Part shown: positions 62,619 to 64,000 of the stretch, piece by piece
Numbering within the stretch: position 1 is the first letter of the stretch
Layout: every line of letters starts with the position of its first letter
Source of the DNA: Methanoregula sp. SKADARSKE-2
GTDB taxonomy: Archaea > Halobacteriota > Methanomicrobia > Methanomicrobiales > Methanospirillaceae
Assembly (NCBI GenBank): GCA_030919125.1
Contig: CP121470.1
Span: 1,302,001-1,366,000, forward strand
Length of the DNA: 64,000 nucleotides
Direction: 5' to 3'
Position numbers and translations under genes: made by a program
The notes under the pieces: model-generated
Seen by the model: only the letters and a program-made list of their open reading frames with translations
Databases searched by the model: none
Told to the model about the DNA's origin: nothing

Positions 62619-64000
62619 AGGACCCCGGCTGACTGCGGGGATAGAGATCCACCAGCAGCTCAACACGAAGGAGAAACTCTTCTGCCACTGTCCCACTACG
62701 CTTCGCGAGGTGACCGAGCACTCAGGGGAATTCTTCCGGTACCTCCGGGCAACCGAGAGCGAGATAGGGGAGATCGACAGGGCCGCAAAAGAGGAGATGA
62801 AGCGAGACCGGAAGTTCCAGTACTACACCTATGACACCACCTGCCTTGTCGAGAACGACGAGGAGCCCCCGGCCCCGATGAACAGCGAGGCGCTCTCGGT
62901 CTGCCTGACCATTGCAAAGATGTTTGGCATGACCCCGATTCCCCAGATCCACACCATGCGGAAGCTGGTCATCGATGGCTCGAACACGAGCGGGTTCCAG
63001 CGTACAGCATTCGTAGCCCTGAACGGATGCCTCCCGAATGGCGGACAGATCGAGACGATCTGCCTCGAGGAGGAAGCGGCGCAGCGGGTGAAGGACGACC
63101 TCTTCTCGCTCGACCGGCTCGGGATCCCGCTCGTCGAGATCACGACATCTCCCTGCATGCATACTCCCGAAGAGGTCCAGCAGGTGGCCGAGTATATCGG
63201 GATGGTGCTCCGCTCGACCGGAAAGGTCAAGCGTGGCATCGGGACCATCCGGCAGGATGTCAACATCTCTATCACAGGGGGAGCACGGGTCGAGATCAAG
63301 GGCGTCCAGGAACTCGGCCTCATCGCAGAAGTCGTCCGTCGCGAGATGCTCCGGCAGCAGAACCTCATCGCGATCCACGACGAGCTGGTGTGCCGGGGAG
63401 CCTCGGTCGATGCGAACGACGGCACAGACATCACCGATCTCTTCCGGGAGACCAAATCCACCGTCCTTAAAAAGGCGAAGAGGATTCACGCAATCCGGCT
63501 GGGGGGATTTACCGGGCTTGTAGGCAGGACGATCCAGCCGGACCGGCGCTTGGGAAGCGAGATGTCCGACTATGCCAAGAAGTGCGGGGTAGGCGGAATC
63601 TTCCATACCGATGAACTGCCGGCGTATGGGGTCACGCAGGAAGAGGTCGACCGCCTCCGTACCCGGATGCATGCGGCAGAAGGTGATTGTATTGTCCTCG
63701 TCGCAGGGGCAACCGACAGGCAGGTCGAATGTGCACTCGGTCAGGTCGTTACCAGGGCAAAGATCGCTATGTCGGCAATGCCGGTCCCGGAGGAGACCCG
63801 GAAGATGGTCGAGGAGGGAAGCACCGCGTACATGCGCCCGCTTCCGGGTGCGGCGAGGATGTACCCCGAGACCGATGTCCTCCCGGAAGTTATCGATGAG
63901 GTCCGGTGGAACTGCATCGAAGTTCCCGAATTGCTGAACGAGAAAGCCTCCAGATATGCAGAGAAATACGCGATCGATCTGTCCTATGCTACCCAGCTGG
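62611..64000 (+). CDS. gatE: Glu-tRNA(Gln) amidotransferase subunit E, 5' part
   Basis: The tRNA-binding and kinase subunit of GatDE; 463 codons are inside the window and the C-terminal part is cut off. It begins with the GatB-related motif LTAGIEIHQQLNTKEKLFC (7-25) and has RLGIPLVEITTSP near 170-182. It also contains the AspRS-like insertion (GGFTGLVGR to GITQ-type region, about 300-425, with FTGLVG and GATDRQVECALGQVV), which separates GatE from GatB. It is translated from an ATG within the gatD end. Confidence 0.95.
   Translation, partial: MAEGPRLTAGIEIHQQLNTKEKLFCHCPTTLREVTEHSGEFFRYLRATESEIGEIDRAAKEEMKRDRKFQYYTYDTTCLVENDEEPPAPMNSEALSVCLTIAKMFGMTPIPQIHTMRKLVIDGSNTSGFQRTAFVALNGCLPNGGQIETICLEEEAAQRVKDDLFSLDRLGIPLVEITTSPCMHTPEEVQQVAEYIGMVLRSTGKVKRGIGTIRQDVNISITGGARVEIKGVQELGLIAEVVRREMLRQQNLIAIHDELVCRGASVDANDGTDITDLFRETKSTVLKKAKRIHAIRLGGFTGLVGRTIQPDRRLGSEMSDYAKKCGVGGIFHTDELPAYGVTQEEVDRLRTRMHAAEGDCIVLVAGATDRQVECALGQVVTRAKIAMSAMPVPEETRKMVEEGSTAYMRPLPGAARMYPETDVLPEVIDEVRWNCIEVPELLNEKASRYAEKYAIDLSYATQL

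Noticed and set aside
1-64000. CRISPR array or rRNA operon
   Set aside because: No regularly spaced direct repeats and no rRNA-like conserved stretches were seen.

Overview
The window is archaeal, most likely a Methanomicrobiales methanogen close to Methanoregula. This rests on topoisomerase VI (top6BA), an archaeal DnaG-type primase, GatDE beside GatCAB, geranylgeranylglyceryl phosphate synthase, archaeal-type ThrRS and S-adenosylmethionine synthetase, L10e, TATA-box promoters and T-tract terminators. No methanogenesis gene lies in the window, so the genus is inference.

Layout. 1-2.5 kb: the 3' part of top6B overlapping top6A. 2.5-15.4 kb: a surface-glycan cluster on the minus strand, visibly AT-richer than its surroundings. 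It holds two nucleotide-sugar branches (a CDP-glucose branch and a second branch with a LegB-like dehydratase, a nucleotidyltransferase and a reductase), four glycosyltransferases, a flippase and a methyltransferase. A decayed insertion sequence (12136-13280) with clear terminal repeats and a target duplication sits inside it. 15.7-17.1 kb: an intact ORF joining parts of two different transposases. 17.3-20.1 kb: a small hypothetical gene, then an XPD-like helicase with ogt. 20.7-34.1 kb: housekeeping genes: purB, thrS, a GGGP synthase/TrmJ-like pair with a dCTP deaminase remnant, topA, and gatB-gatA-gatC with an asparagine-synthetase-like gene. tRNA-Leu(UAA) is at 34255-34339.

34.9-47.5 kb: a YwbE-like protein, a membrane-anchored hypothetical, pyrC, a DUF167 protein, dnaG, a UPF0058 protein, a frameshifted IS481-type element, the operon metK-hisG-hisA-hisB, and two zinc-ribbon proteins of unknown function. 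47.9-54.2 kb: a tightly packed operon fumarase (two subunits)-korD-A-B-C-sucC-sucD. It covers most of the malate to 2-oxoglutarate arm of a partial TCA cycle; the fumarate/succinate step is not in the window. 54.2-64 kb: a frameshifted proC, rpl10e with a long basic Ala/Lys tail, an ABC importer whose binding protein looks circularly permuted, a divergent regulator, argH, gatD and the start of gatE.

The most unusual observations are the permuted binding protein, the two-part transposase, the CDP-linked deoxysugar branch without the 3-dehydrase, the glutaminase-less asparagine-synthetase-like protein upstream of gatCAB, the deletion remnant of dCTP deaminase, and the pair of zinc-ribbon proteins. 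I found no CRISPR array, no rRNA and no unmistakably new defence or mobile system.
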